Shown here: positions 32,297 to 39,030 of the stretch, piece by piece | How positions within the stretch are numbered: the stretch's first letter is position 1 | Layout of the letters: every line of letters begins with the position of its first letter | Assembly: GCA_038248655.1 (NCBI GenBank) | Contig: JBBRXG010000011.1 | Span: 1 to 44,741, forward strand | Source of the DNA: DATBLE01 sp038248655 | GTDB taxonomy: Bacteria > Actinomycetota > Thermoleophilia > Gaiellales > Gaiellaceae | Direction: 5' to 3' | DNA length: 44,741 bases | The notes under the pieces: model-generated | What the model saw: only the letters and a program-made list of their open reading frames with translations | Database searches by the model: none | Told to the model about the DNA's origin: nothing | Made by a program: the position numbers and the translations under genes

Positions 32297-33226
32297 CTAC
32301 GTCGTCCGAGTCGGGTCGGCGCCCGGCGGAAGCCACATCGACGCGACGAGAGCGACGGTCCACGACCAGACGGTCGCCGCCACCGCGACGTGGACGAGCA
32401 CCAGCCCCCACGGGAGGTGCGTGCGGTACTGGATGTCCCCCAGCGCCATCTGGACGAGCACGAGCCCCGCCAGGCCCGTCGTGGCGAGGAAGTAGGGACG
32501 CAGCGTCGCCCGCCGACCGAACAGGTAGCCGATCATGAACATCAGGCTGCAGCCGAGGACGGCGACGGCGGTGCCGTGCAGGAGCAGTGCGGGGTGAAGA
32601 GACCAGATCCGGTAGACGTTCTCCCCGCCGGAGTGCGGCCCGGCCGCGGTTGCCAGGGTGCCGGAGGCGATCAGTGCGAAGCAGGCCCCGGCGATCGCGA
32701 CGCCGGCGAGGCGCGGCTCCCGATCGAGCGGAGGGCCGTGACCGAGACCGAGGGCAACGGCCTCGAGGCTGATCACCACGGCGGCTCCGAGCACGGCCAT
32801 CGAGAGCAGGAGGTGCGGGATCACGAGCGCCGGATGCAGGTGAGCGTAGACGGTGATCGCGCCCAGTGGCGCCTGCGCGAGCGTGCCCAGAAACGTCCCG
32901 ACGGCGAGCCGGCGCGTCCACCGAGGGAGCCCCTGCGTCGCCCGTGCGGCGCCGGCGAGCGCGAGCGTCAGTGCGATCGTCACACCGCCGACCAGCCGGT
33001 TCCCGAACTCGATGTACGCGTGGTAGTCCTTCTCCGGGAAGGGGTGACCGGGCTCACAGCCCGGCCAGTGCTCGCAGCCGAGGCCCGAGCTCGTGAGGCG
33101 GACGACGGCGCCGGTGGAGACGATCAGCCAGAGCGCGAAGGTGGTCGCGAGCGCAAGGCGGCGGAAGCTCGCCGGCGCAAGCTCGAACGAGCGCAGCCGC
33201 GCGAGACGCGTGCTCTCGACGTGCAC
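32297..33226 (-). CDS. ctaA: Heme A synthase (CtaA/COX15)
   Basis: A 309-residue, eight-helix membrane protein converting heme O to heme A for cytochrome oxidase. Seen: STGAVVRLTSSGLGCEHWPGC with a C-x5-C pair in the first external loop, as in Bacillus-type CtaA; YIEFGNRLVGGVTIAL with the conserved E-x2-NR; and helix histidines in HPALVIPHLLLSM, SLHPALLLHGTAV and GLVLVHVAVAATV. GTG 33226 precedes the first helix (MHVESTRLARLRSF). selD lies 20 bp upstream on the same strand. Confidence 0.93.
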   Translation of the reverse strand: MHVESTRLARLRSFELAPASFRRLALATTFALWLIVSTGAVVRLTSSGLGCEHWPGCEPGHPFPEKDYHAYIEFGNRLVGGVTIALTLALAGAARATQGLPRWTRRLAVGTFLGTLAQAPLGAITVYAHLHPALVIPHLLLSMAVLGAAVVISLEAVALGLGHGPPLDREPRLAGVAIAGACFALIASGTLATAAGPHSGGENVYRIWSLHPALLLHGTAVAVLGCSLMFMIGYLFGRRATLRPYFLATTGLAGLVLVQMALGDIQYRTHLPWGLVLVHVAVAATVWSWTVALVASMWLPPGADPTRTT

Positions 33227-33246
33227 GCGCCCGAGTGTAGTCCGGC

Positions 33247-34272
33247 TCAGACGACGATCACGCCGGTGCCCGCCTCGACCCGTCCGACACGACGAACGAG
33301 GAGCCCACGGGCGTCGAGCTCGGCGACCAGTGCCGGGCCCTTGTCCGCGGGGAGGGAGACCAGCAGACCCCCGGCGGTCTGCGGATCCCAGCCGATCGTG
33401 AGCAGCTCGCCGGCCACACAGCCCGCGCTCACGTGGGCGCCGGCGAAGTCGCGGTTCCGGGCGTCGCCGCCCGTCTTCTCGCCCGCGCGCGCAACGCCGA
33501 GCGCTCCCTCGAGCAGCGGCCACGCCTGTGCCTCCAGCTCGAGACGCACGCCGCTCCGCTCGGCCATCTCGTGCGCATGGCCGAGCAGGCCGAACCCGGT
33601 GATGTCGGTGACCGCGCTCGGCCGGAAGGCCCGGAGCACCTCGGCCCAGTCGCGATTGAGTGTCGTCATCCACCCGATCGCCGCCTGCGCGTCCTGCTCC
33701 GTCGCCAGCCCGCGGGCTGCGCCATGGAGGACGAGCCCGGTGCCGAGCGGCTTCGTCAGATAGAGGTCGTCCCCCGGCTGCGCTCCGGCCTTCGGCCAGA
33801 CACCGTCGGGATGGACGGTGCCGATCACGGCGAGCCCGTATTTCGGCTCGCGATCGCGGATCGTGTGACCGCCGGCGAGAATCGCACCGGCCTCCCGCAC
33901 CTGCCGGTCGGCTGCGCCGAGGATCGCGGCGATCGTCTCCTGCGGCAGCTCCTCGGGGAACTCCGCGATCGAAAGTGCGAGCAGCGGCCGACCGCCCATC
34001 GCGAACACGTCGTTCAGCGCGTTCGTCGCCGCGATCGTGCCGAAGTCGGCCGGATCGTCGACCAGCGGCGGGAAGAAGTCGAGCGTGAAGACGAGCGCGG
34101 TCTCGTCGTCGAGCCGGTAGACCGCCGCGTCGTCTGCCGGCGAGAGCCCGACGAGCAGGTCCTCGGCCTCGGCCGGCACGAAGCCGGCGAGGAGCTCCTG
34201 GAGCCTGGCGGCCGGATACTTCGCGGCGCAGCCCCCGGACGTGACGAGATCGGTGAGCTTGACGGCGGTCAC
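33247..34272 (-). CDS. selD: Selenide, water dikinase
   Basis: A 341-residue SelD that makes selenophosphate from selenide and ATP, the selenium donor for selenocysteine and selenouridine. Seen: TSGGCAAKYPA with the catalytic cysteine and lysine (a cysteine, not a selenocysteine, form; the second cysteine of the E. coli CxC is Ala), DDAAVYRLDDETALVFTLDF, NALNDVFAMGGRPLLAL, KYGLAVIGTVHP and GFGLLGHAHEM. GTG start overlapping the upstream stop (GTGA). No SelA, SelB or tRNA-Sec gene is in the window. Confidence 0.95.
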   Translation of the reverse strand: MTAVKLTDLVTSGGCAAKYPAARLQELLAGFVPAEAEDLLVGLSPADDAAVYRLDDETALVFTLDFFPPLVDDPADFGTIAATNALNDVFAMGGRPLLALSIAEFPEELPQETIAAILGAADRQVREAGAILAGGHTIRDREPKYGLAVIGTVHPDGVWPKAGAQPGDDLYLTKPLGTGLVLHGAARGLATEQDAQAAIGWMTTLNRDWAEVLRAFRPSAVTDITGFGLLGHAHEMAERSGVRLELEAQAWPLLEGALGVARAGEKTGGDARNRDFAGAHVSAGCVAGELLTIGWDPQTAGGLLVSLPADKGPALVAELDARGLLVRRVGRVEAGTGVIVV

Positions 34273-35174
34273 GCGAGCTGCGAACGGACGGCCGCGGCCA
34301 GCTCCGCGACCGAGACCGACCCCTCGAACCGCGCCTTGATCCGGCCGTCGCGACCGACGAGGAACACGAAGGGTTCGCTCGGCAACCGCCACTCCTTGAC
34401 CCAGCGATTGAAGCCGGCTGCCGGATCGTTGTCCTGGTAGATCTCGACGTGGATGAAGCGGACGTCGCTGGAGGCGAAGCGCCTCTGCACCGCCTGGACG
34501 ACGTCGACGACGGGGCCGCACGTCCGCGACGTGCAGTACCGCGGCGTCGCGAACGCGACCACGAAGGGAGCGTGCGCGGCCAGCGAGTCCGCGACCGAGT
34601 AGCGAAGGAGCGACCGGTCCGGCGGGCTCGCCGTCGTCAGGGCTGCGAGGTCGCCGTGTACGGACGCGAGGGTCGGCGTGCGCGAGGCGATCGCCCGGTC
34701 GCCGACGGCGGGCGCCTGCGGCCGCTTCGCGACCTGCAGGCTCGCGACGCCCTGGATCCGGGCCCCCTCGGGCTGGGCGACCAGCGTGTACGTCCCCGGC
34801 TCGGCGAGCCTGAAGCGGGCGACATAGATCCGCGTCACCTCGCCGGTGGCGCCTTGCGAGACCCCCGGAACACCGATCGGCTCCAGCTTCGCGTCGGTGG
34901 TCAGTAGCGGGCGCGAGTCGACCGAGCGGCCGACCCAGACATGCGCGCGCGGCCGGTCGATCGCCTTCGCGTGCGAGTCGATGACGAGGAACGTCGCCCT
35001 GATCGGCCCGACGGCGTAGTCGCCCGTGCCCTGGACCAGGGCGACGTCGGGCCCCGGCCGATCGAGCAGAGCGCCGAGCGTCCCGGGGCCGGCCGCGCTC
35101 TCTCCACCCGGCTTCCCGCCTCCGCAACCGACGAGGAGCGGGGCGAGAAGCAGAAGGCAAGCGGTGCGCCGCAC
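34269..35174 (-). CDS. Lipoprotein with thioredoxin-like C-terminal domain
   Basis: A 301-residue exported protein. The lipobox LLVGC places the lipidated cysteine at residue 17, followed by a glycine/serine linker. Residues 30-160 form a beta-rich domain (YAVGPIRATFLVIDSHA, EPGTYTLVAQPEGARI); the rest is a thioredoxin fold with AFATPRYCTSRTCGPVVDVV (C-x4-C), VRFIHVEIYQD and EPFVFLVGRDGRIKARFEGS. The C-x4-C spacing is unlike the C-x2-C of active thioredoxins and closer to SCO/peroxiredoxin-like proteins. Coupled to selD by a 4-bp overlap. GTG start. Confidence 0.85.
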   Translation of the reverse strand: MRRTACLLLLAPLLVGCGGGKPGGESAAGPGTLGALLDRPGPDVALVQGTGDYAVGPIRATFLVIDSHAKAIDRPRAHVWVGRSVDSRPLLTTDAKLEPIGVPGVSQGATGEVTRIYVARFRLAEPGTYTLVAQPEGARIQGVASLQVAKRPQAPAVGDRAIASRTPTLASVHGDLAALTTASPPDRSLLRYSVADSLAAHAPFVVAFATPRYCTSRTCGPVVDVVQAVQRRFASSDVRFIHVEIYQDNDPAAGFNRWVKEWRLPSEPFVFLVGRDGRIKARFEGSVSVAELAAAVRSQLA

Positions 35175-35186
35175 GCCGCCAATCTA

Positions 35187-35217
35187 GGCGAACGCGCGGC
35201 GCAGCCGCAGGGTCGCC
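35187..35217 (-). terminator. Two-stem hairpin after the peptide gene
   Basis: On the minus strand GGCGA and TCGCC form an outer stem and GCGGC and GCCGC an inner stem round TGC, with a 4x4 internal loop. It begins at the stop codon of the 29-codon ORF and ends 12 bp before the lipoprotein start. It would separate the regulator-peptide unit from the genes downstream. No clear T-run. Confidence 0.45.
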
Positions 35218-35306
35218 TAGTGACCGTCCGCGTAGCCGGCGCCGAAGATGGAGAGCGCCACGGTCAGGCAGACAACGATGTAGAGGATGGTCCCCCTGGT
35301 GAACAC
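35217..35306 (-). CDS. 29-residue hydrophobic peptide downstream of an HTH-TPR regulator
   Basis: A GTG-initiated ORF (35306) with AAGGAG 8 nt upstream, ending at TAG 35217-35219. The product has a short charged start (MFTRG), one hydrophobic helix of about 19 residues (TILYIVVCLTVALSIFGAG) and a polar end YADGH. It begins 18 bp after the HTH-TPR stop on the same strand, and the ribosome binding site lies wholly in that gap. Size, hydrophobic core and position match secreted signal-peptide precursors of RRNPP systems or a small membrane protein. No known family is recognised. Too short for routine gene callers. Confidence 0.6.
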   Translation of the reverse strand: MFTRGTILYIVVCLTVALSIFGAGYADGH

Positions 35307-35324
35307 GGATATGTCTCCTTTCGC

Positions 35325-36701
35325 TTAGAAGCGGAAGTCCTGCAGCGCCTCGGCCGCCCGCCGGTACTGGCGGGCCGCCTCACGATCCGCTCCGCGCTTC
35401 CGTGCGAGATCGCCCTGTGCGACCCAGGCCGCAGCCCGGTGGCTGACCGACGACAACTGCTCGAAGCTCTTATCGGCAGCGAGCAGCATTTCTTCAGCCT
35501 CTTTCAAGCGATCCTGCTCGAGCAGCGCGCGGCCCAGGGAGAGCTGCGCGGTGCCGATCTCGTCCAGGTAGTCGACCCGGCCCTCGAGCAGCTCGAGCGC
35601 CCTGCGCGCCCTCTCCTCGGCGAGCGCCGGCTCGCCGGTTCCCAGATGCACCTCCGCGAGCGAGCACAACGCCTGCCCGGCGTCGACCTCGCTGCCGGTC
35701 TGGGTCGCGACCCGGAGGGCGTTCTCGAGCAGCCCGATCGCACGCTCGGGGTTGCCGAGCGTGAAGTTGAGCCCGCCGAGGTTGTTCAGCATCCGTCCGA
35801 CGTTCGCCCGGTCGTCGAGCTCCTCGTAGACGCTGCGCGCCCGCTCGGCGTACGTGCGCGCCAGCAGCCAGTGGCCCTCGCGCTCCGCGACGAGCGAGGC
35901 CTGGAAGTACGTGTTCGCCATCGCCTGGCGGTCGTCGGCGGCCTGGGCGAGCTCGAGCGCACGCTCGACGTCCTCGCGAGCAGCCTGCCAGTCGCGCTGC
36001 CGCCGGTAGCATCGGGACCGCCAGCCGAGGATGTCCGAGCGAAGCAGGTCGCACGGGAGGCCCGATCCGTCGGCGAGCTGCAGCGCCTGACCGAAGAGCC
36101 CGATCGCGGTCGAGATGCTCGAGAGCTTGTAGCGGCACACCCCGAGGCGGAAGAGCACGGCGGCGCGGTCGACGTCGGAGCGTCCAGGCGCCTCGGAGAG
36201 GTCCCGGGCACGCTCGAGCAGGCCGAGCGCCTGCTGGATCTCGCCCTGCTGGACGAGAGCCCAGGATTCGGCCAGGAGCGTGCGCAGCTCGAGATCGGGA
36301 GCGGCGAGGCCGGCGAGCGCCCCGCGGCCGCGCTCGAGCTCTGCACATGCCTCCGCATAACGGTGGGTCTCGAGGAGCGCCTCCGCGCGAGCGAGGACGG
36401 CCTCGGCTCTGCTTCGCTCGTCGGCACCCACGCCGGTCTCGAGGTACGCCTGATCGACGGCCAGTCGCGCGGCGAGCCACTCGAGCGTCTCGGCGGTGGG
36501 GCGCGTCTTGCCGCGCTCGATCTGGCTGAGGTATTCCTTCGAGAACCGCCCCCCGGCGAGGTCGCTCTGGGTCAGGCCGGCGGCGACGCGCAGGGCCCGC
36601 ACGCGCTCGCCGATCGCAGCCGCCGGCCCACGGCCGGCGGCTTCACCGCGTTCGCCCGCCCCGCGCTGACGTGCATCCTCGAAACCGCTTGACTTCGCCA
36701 T
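35325..36701 (-). CDS. HTH (XRE)-TPR regulator
   Basis: A 458-residue cytoplasmic regulator. An XRE-type HTH occupies residues 31-80 (GERVRALRVAAGLTQSDLAG, then SKEYLSQIERGKTRPTAETL). From about residue 95 to the end there are eight or nine TPR-like helix pairs, for example EALLETHRYAEACAELERG, LFGQALQLADGSGL, ANVGRMLNNLGGLNFTLG and EIGTAQLSLGRALLEQDRLK. This architecture is that of peptide-sensing RRNPP regulators (PlcR, NprR, PrgX) and of related actinobacterial regulators. The tiny peptide gene follows by 18 bp. Its promoter lies back to back with a plus-strand promoter. Ends with TAA. Confidence 0.88.
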   Translation of the reverse strand: MAKSSGFEDARQRGAGERGEAAGRGPAAAIGERVRALRVAAGLTQSDLAGGRFSKEYLSQIERGKTRPTAETLEWLAARLAVDQAYLETGVGADERSRAEAVLARAEALLETHRYAEACAELERGRGALAGLAAPDLELRTLLAESWALVQQGEIQQALGLLERARDLSEAPGRSDVDRAAVLFRLGVCRYKLSSISTAIGLFGQALQLADGSGLPCDLLRSDILGWRSRCYRRQRDWQAAREDVERALELAQAADDRQAMANTYFQASLVAEREGHWLLARTYAERARSVYEELDDRANVGRMLNNLGGLNFTLGNPERAIGLLENALRVATQTGSEVDAGQALCSLAEVHLGTGEPALAEERARRALELLEGRVDYLDEIGTAQLSLGRALLEQDRLKEAEEMLLAADKSFEQLSSVSHRAAAWVAQGDLARKRGADREAARQYRRAAEALQDFRF

Positions 36702-36715
36702 CCTCTGGTGAAGCG

Positions 36716-36773
36716 AGTGTAGCGCGATTTACTTCATCTGCCTACTTGACAAGACGGGCCACGGCTGTAATAG
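36716..36773. promoter_or_regulatory. Back-to-back divergent sigma-70-type promoters
   Basis: Minus strand: TAGGCA (36744-36739), 17-bp spacer, TACACT (36721-36716), which would start the HTH-TPR mRNA a few nt before its ATG at 36701. Plus strand: a perfect -35 TTGACA (36746-36751), 16-bp spacer, TAATAG (36768-36773). The two -35 boxes are one base apart. TGAAG and CTTCA arms flank the minus-strand core and may be an operator. Confidence 0.55.
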
Positions 36774-36779
36774 TCGTGC

Positions 36780-36945
36780 CACTTCGCAACCACCGCCGCA
36801 GGAAGCACGGGTTGGAAGCGGGGGGCGCGCCGCCGACGCGTTGTCGTTTCAGGGTCCGGCCGCAGGGCCGGTCGTGGAACACGCGAAGCGGCGAGTCGAA
36901 TCTGATCAGAGTCGGGCCCCGGGAGCCGCAGCCGGGGCTCGTCTT
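36780..36945 (+). ncRNA. Candidate short RNA from the plus-strand promoter
   Basis: Predicted only from a consensus promoter ending at 36773 and a strong hairpin at 36916-36938 followed by GTCTTG. The 165-nt span between holds no start codon with a ribosome binding site and no protein-like frame; it contains a CCGGCC/GGCCGG stem near 36865. It does not match the SRP, RNase P, tmRNA or 6S signatures I know. It would run antisense into the end of the TetR gene if not terminated. Confidence 0.25.
36916..36938 (-). terminator. Hairpin terminator after the TetR gene
   Basis: GCCCCGG and CCGGGGC form a 7-bp GC stem around a 9-nt loop, 9 bp after the TetR stop (36947). It can serve the minus-strand MFS-TetR operon and also the predicted plus-strand RNA. 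Confidence 0.5.
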
Positions 36946-36946
36946 G

Positions 36947-37540
36947 CTAGGACCCGTTTCCGGTCAGCCAGTCGCGGCGCGACGCCCGGATCCCCTCGAG
37001 GTCGTCGAAGGCGAGGCCGCCGAGCCGCCCGGCGATCGTCACCAGCAGACCGATCGAGATGAAGATCCAGGCCTCGGCGCGGGCGTCGCGCACCGCCGGG
37101 ACGGCGCCGACCGCCTGGCCCTGCCTGATGACGCCGGCGACGAACTCGTGCACGTCCCGCAGGTGGCGCCTCAGATGCTTGCGGAGCTCGGGTTCGTCTC
37201 CGGACCCTGCGAGCGCCTGCACCCAGAGGTTGGCGTAGACCGCCTTCTGCTCCCTGAGCTCGTAGAACGCGCGGCCCATCGCCGGCAGCCAGGCGTCCGG
37301 GTCGTCCTCGGCGGCGACGGCGGTCTCCCACGCCGCCCGCACCCGCCTCCACGCCTCGTCGATGCACGAGAGGTAGAGGGCCTGCTTGGAGACGAAGTGC
37401 CGGTACAGGATCGGCTCCGAGACGCCAGACTCGCGCGCGATCTCCGCGGTGGTCGCGCTCCGGTAGCTGCAGCGTGCGAAGACGTGGCAGGCGGTGTCCA
37501 GCACGGCCGCCCGTCGCTCGGTCGCGGGCAGCCGACCCAC
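36947..37540 (-). CDS. TetR-family regulator
   Basis: A 197-residue TetR repressor. The N-terminal HTH reads AVLDTACHVFARCSYRSATT, AEIARESGVSEPILYRHFVSK; the recognition helix ends in the invariant Y-R-HF. The C-terminal ligand domain includes WIFISIGLLVTIAGRLGG. It begins with GTG 3 bp after the exporter stop, so it is the second gene of an operon with the DHA2 exporter, which it presumably represses through the palindrome upstream of that exporter. Confidence 0.9.
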   Translation of the reverse strand: MGRLPATERRAAVLDTACHVFARCSYRSATTAEIARESGVSEPILYRHFVSKQALYLSCIDEAWRRVRAAWETAVAAEDDPDAWLPAMGRAFYELREQKAVYANLWVQALAGSGDEPELRKHLRRHLRDVHEFVAGVIRQGQAVGAVPAVRDARAEAWIFISIGLLVTIAGRLGGLAFDDLEGIRASRRDWLTGNGS

Positions 37541-37543
37541 GGA

Positions 37544-38986
37544 CTACCCCATCTCGGCGGCGACCACCGGACGGTGGCCGACCTTCCGGACGGTCACGAA
37601 CGCGACCGCCGCCGCCGCGAACGCGATCCCGGCGGCGACGTGGAGGGCGGCCTGGAAGCCGTCCACGAACTGCGACGGAAACGCCGCGCTCGTCCGGCCG
37701 ACGTCGATGTACGAGCCGAGGATCGCTCCCATCACCGCCACGCCGAGGGCGCCCCCGACCTGGCGCGAGCTGTTCAGGACCCCGGAGCCGATCCCGGCCT
37801 TGTCGACGGGCACCGAGCCCATCGCGGCCGAGGTGGTCGGGGTCATCGCCATCGCCATGCCTGCACCGCCGACGAGGAGCGCGGGGAACAGGTTCCAGAA
37901 GCTCGAGCGCTCGTCGAGGAGGGAGAACAGAACGAGCGACACGCTGACGAGCGCCATCCCCGCGCTCATCAGCCACCGCGAGCCGACGCGATCCGACAGC
38001 TTCCCGGCGACGGGGGCGAAGAAGATGATGCAGAGCGTCATCGGCAGGAACGCGGCCCCCGCCTGGACGGGCGAGTAGCCGAGGATGTTCTGGACGAAGA
38101 GCGAGACGAAGAAGAAGACGCCGAACATCGACAGCGCGACGAGCAGCATGGTCAGGTTCGCGCCCGTGAAGGTGCGGTTCCGAAACAGCGACAGGTCGAG
38201 CATCGGCGTACGCTGGCGCCGCTCGAGCGCGATGAAGGCGGCGAACGAGGCGACCGCGACGCCGAACAGGGCGAGGATCTCGACCGAGGTCCAGCCCTTG
38301 GCGTTCGCCTCGATCAGCGCGTAGGTGAGCGCGAACAAGCCGGCGCCCGAGGCGACGAGCCCGGGCAGATCGAGGCGCTGGTTCTCGGACGTGTCCTTCG
38401 ACTCGCGGATCACGACCCGCGCGGCGACGATCGCGAAGATCCCGATCGGGACGTTGATGAAGAAGATCCAGCTCCAGTGCGCATGCTGGGCGAGCACTCC
38501 GCCGGTGATCGGCCCGAGCGCGAGGGCGACCGCAGAGACCCCCACCCAGATGCCCATCGCCAGCCCGCGCTGGCGCGGCGGGAACGTCGCGGTGATGATC
38601 GACAGCGTCGCCGGGTTCATCAAGGCGGCCCCGACGCCCTGCACGGCGCGCGCGGCGATCAGCGTCTCGCCGTTCGCGGCGAGGCCGCACGCGAGCGACG
38701 AGAGCGTGAAGATCGCGAGGCCGGCGACGAAGGCGCGCCGGCGGCCGAACTGGTCGGCGAGCTTCCCGCCTGTCAGCATCAGCACTGCGAAGGTGAGGAA
38801 GTAGGCGTTGACGACCCACTCGAGCGAGGAGACGTCCACCTTCAGGTCGCGCTGGATCGACGGCAACGCCACGTTCACGACCGTGTTGTCGAGCATGATC
38901 ATGAACAGGCCGAAGGCCACGGCGACGAGCGTCCACCACTTGCGGTGCTCGTCGTCGAGGAAGCTGGCGAGGATCCGGGCTCTCAT
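37544..38986 (-). CDS. DHA2-family MFS multidrug exporter (EmrB/QacA type)
   Basis: A 480-residue, fourteen-helix exporter. Typical blocks: LFMIMLDNTVVNVALPSIQR (motif D1), GGKLADQFGRRRAFVAGL (motif A), RAVQGVGAALMNPATLSIIT (motif B) and ALALGPITGGVLAQHAHWSW followed by IFFINVPIGI (motif C and the loop after helix 5). Proton-driven efflux of lipophilic drugs is the family role. First gene of the exporter-TetR operon; an operator palindrome begins 4 bp before its ATG. Confidence 0.93.
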   Translation of the reverse strand: MRARILASFLDDEHRKWWTLVAVAFGLFMIMLDNTVVNVALPSIQRDLKVDVSSLEWVVNAYFLTFAVLMLTGGKLADQFGRRRAFVAGLAIFTLSSLACGLAANGETLIAARAVQGVGAALMNPATLSIITATFPPRQRGLAMGIWVGVSAVALALGPITGGVLAQHAHWSWIFFINVPIGIFAIVAARVVIRESKDTSENQRLDLPGLVASGAGLFALTYALIEANAKGWTSVEILALFGVAVASFAAFIALERRQRTPMLDLSLFRNRTFTGANLTMLLVALSMFGVFFFVSLFVQNILGYSPVQAGAAFLPMTLCIIFFAPVAGKLSDRVGSRWLMSAGMALVSVSLVLFSLLDERSSFWNLFPALLVGGAGMAMAMTPTTSAAMGSVPVDKAGIGSGVLNSSRQVGGALGVAVMGAILGSYIDVGRTSAAFPSQFVDGFQAALHVAAGIAFAAAAVAFVTVRKVGHRPVVAAEMG

Positions 38987-38989
38987 ACG

Positions 38990-39007
38990 TTAGTGCGCAC
39001 TAAGTTA
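38990..39007 (-). promoter_or_regulatory. TetR operator and -10 box of the DHA2 exporter operon
   Basis: TTAGTGCGCACTAA (38990-39003) is a perfect 14-bp palindrome 3 nt upstream of the exporter ATG. A minus-strand -10-like TAACTT (39007-39002) abuts it, so a bound repressor would block the transcription start. It lies in the 44-bp gap to the divergent synthetase gene and may influence that gene too. Confidence 0.7.
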
Positions 39008-39030
39008 CCAGCCGGTTAGGGTACTGCGTC

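Noticed and set aside
36780..36945. A known housekeeping RNA (SRP RNA, RNase P RNA, 6S, tmRNA) or tRNA
   Set aside because: I looked for the conserved SRP tetraloop region, the RNase P AGAGGAAAGTCC-like core and a T-loop with flanking acceptor stem; none fit.
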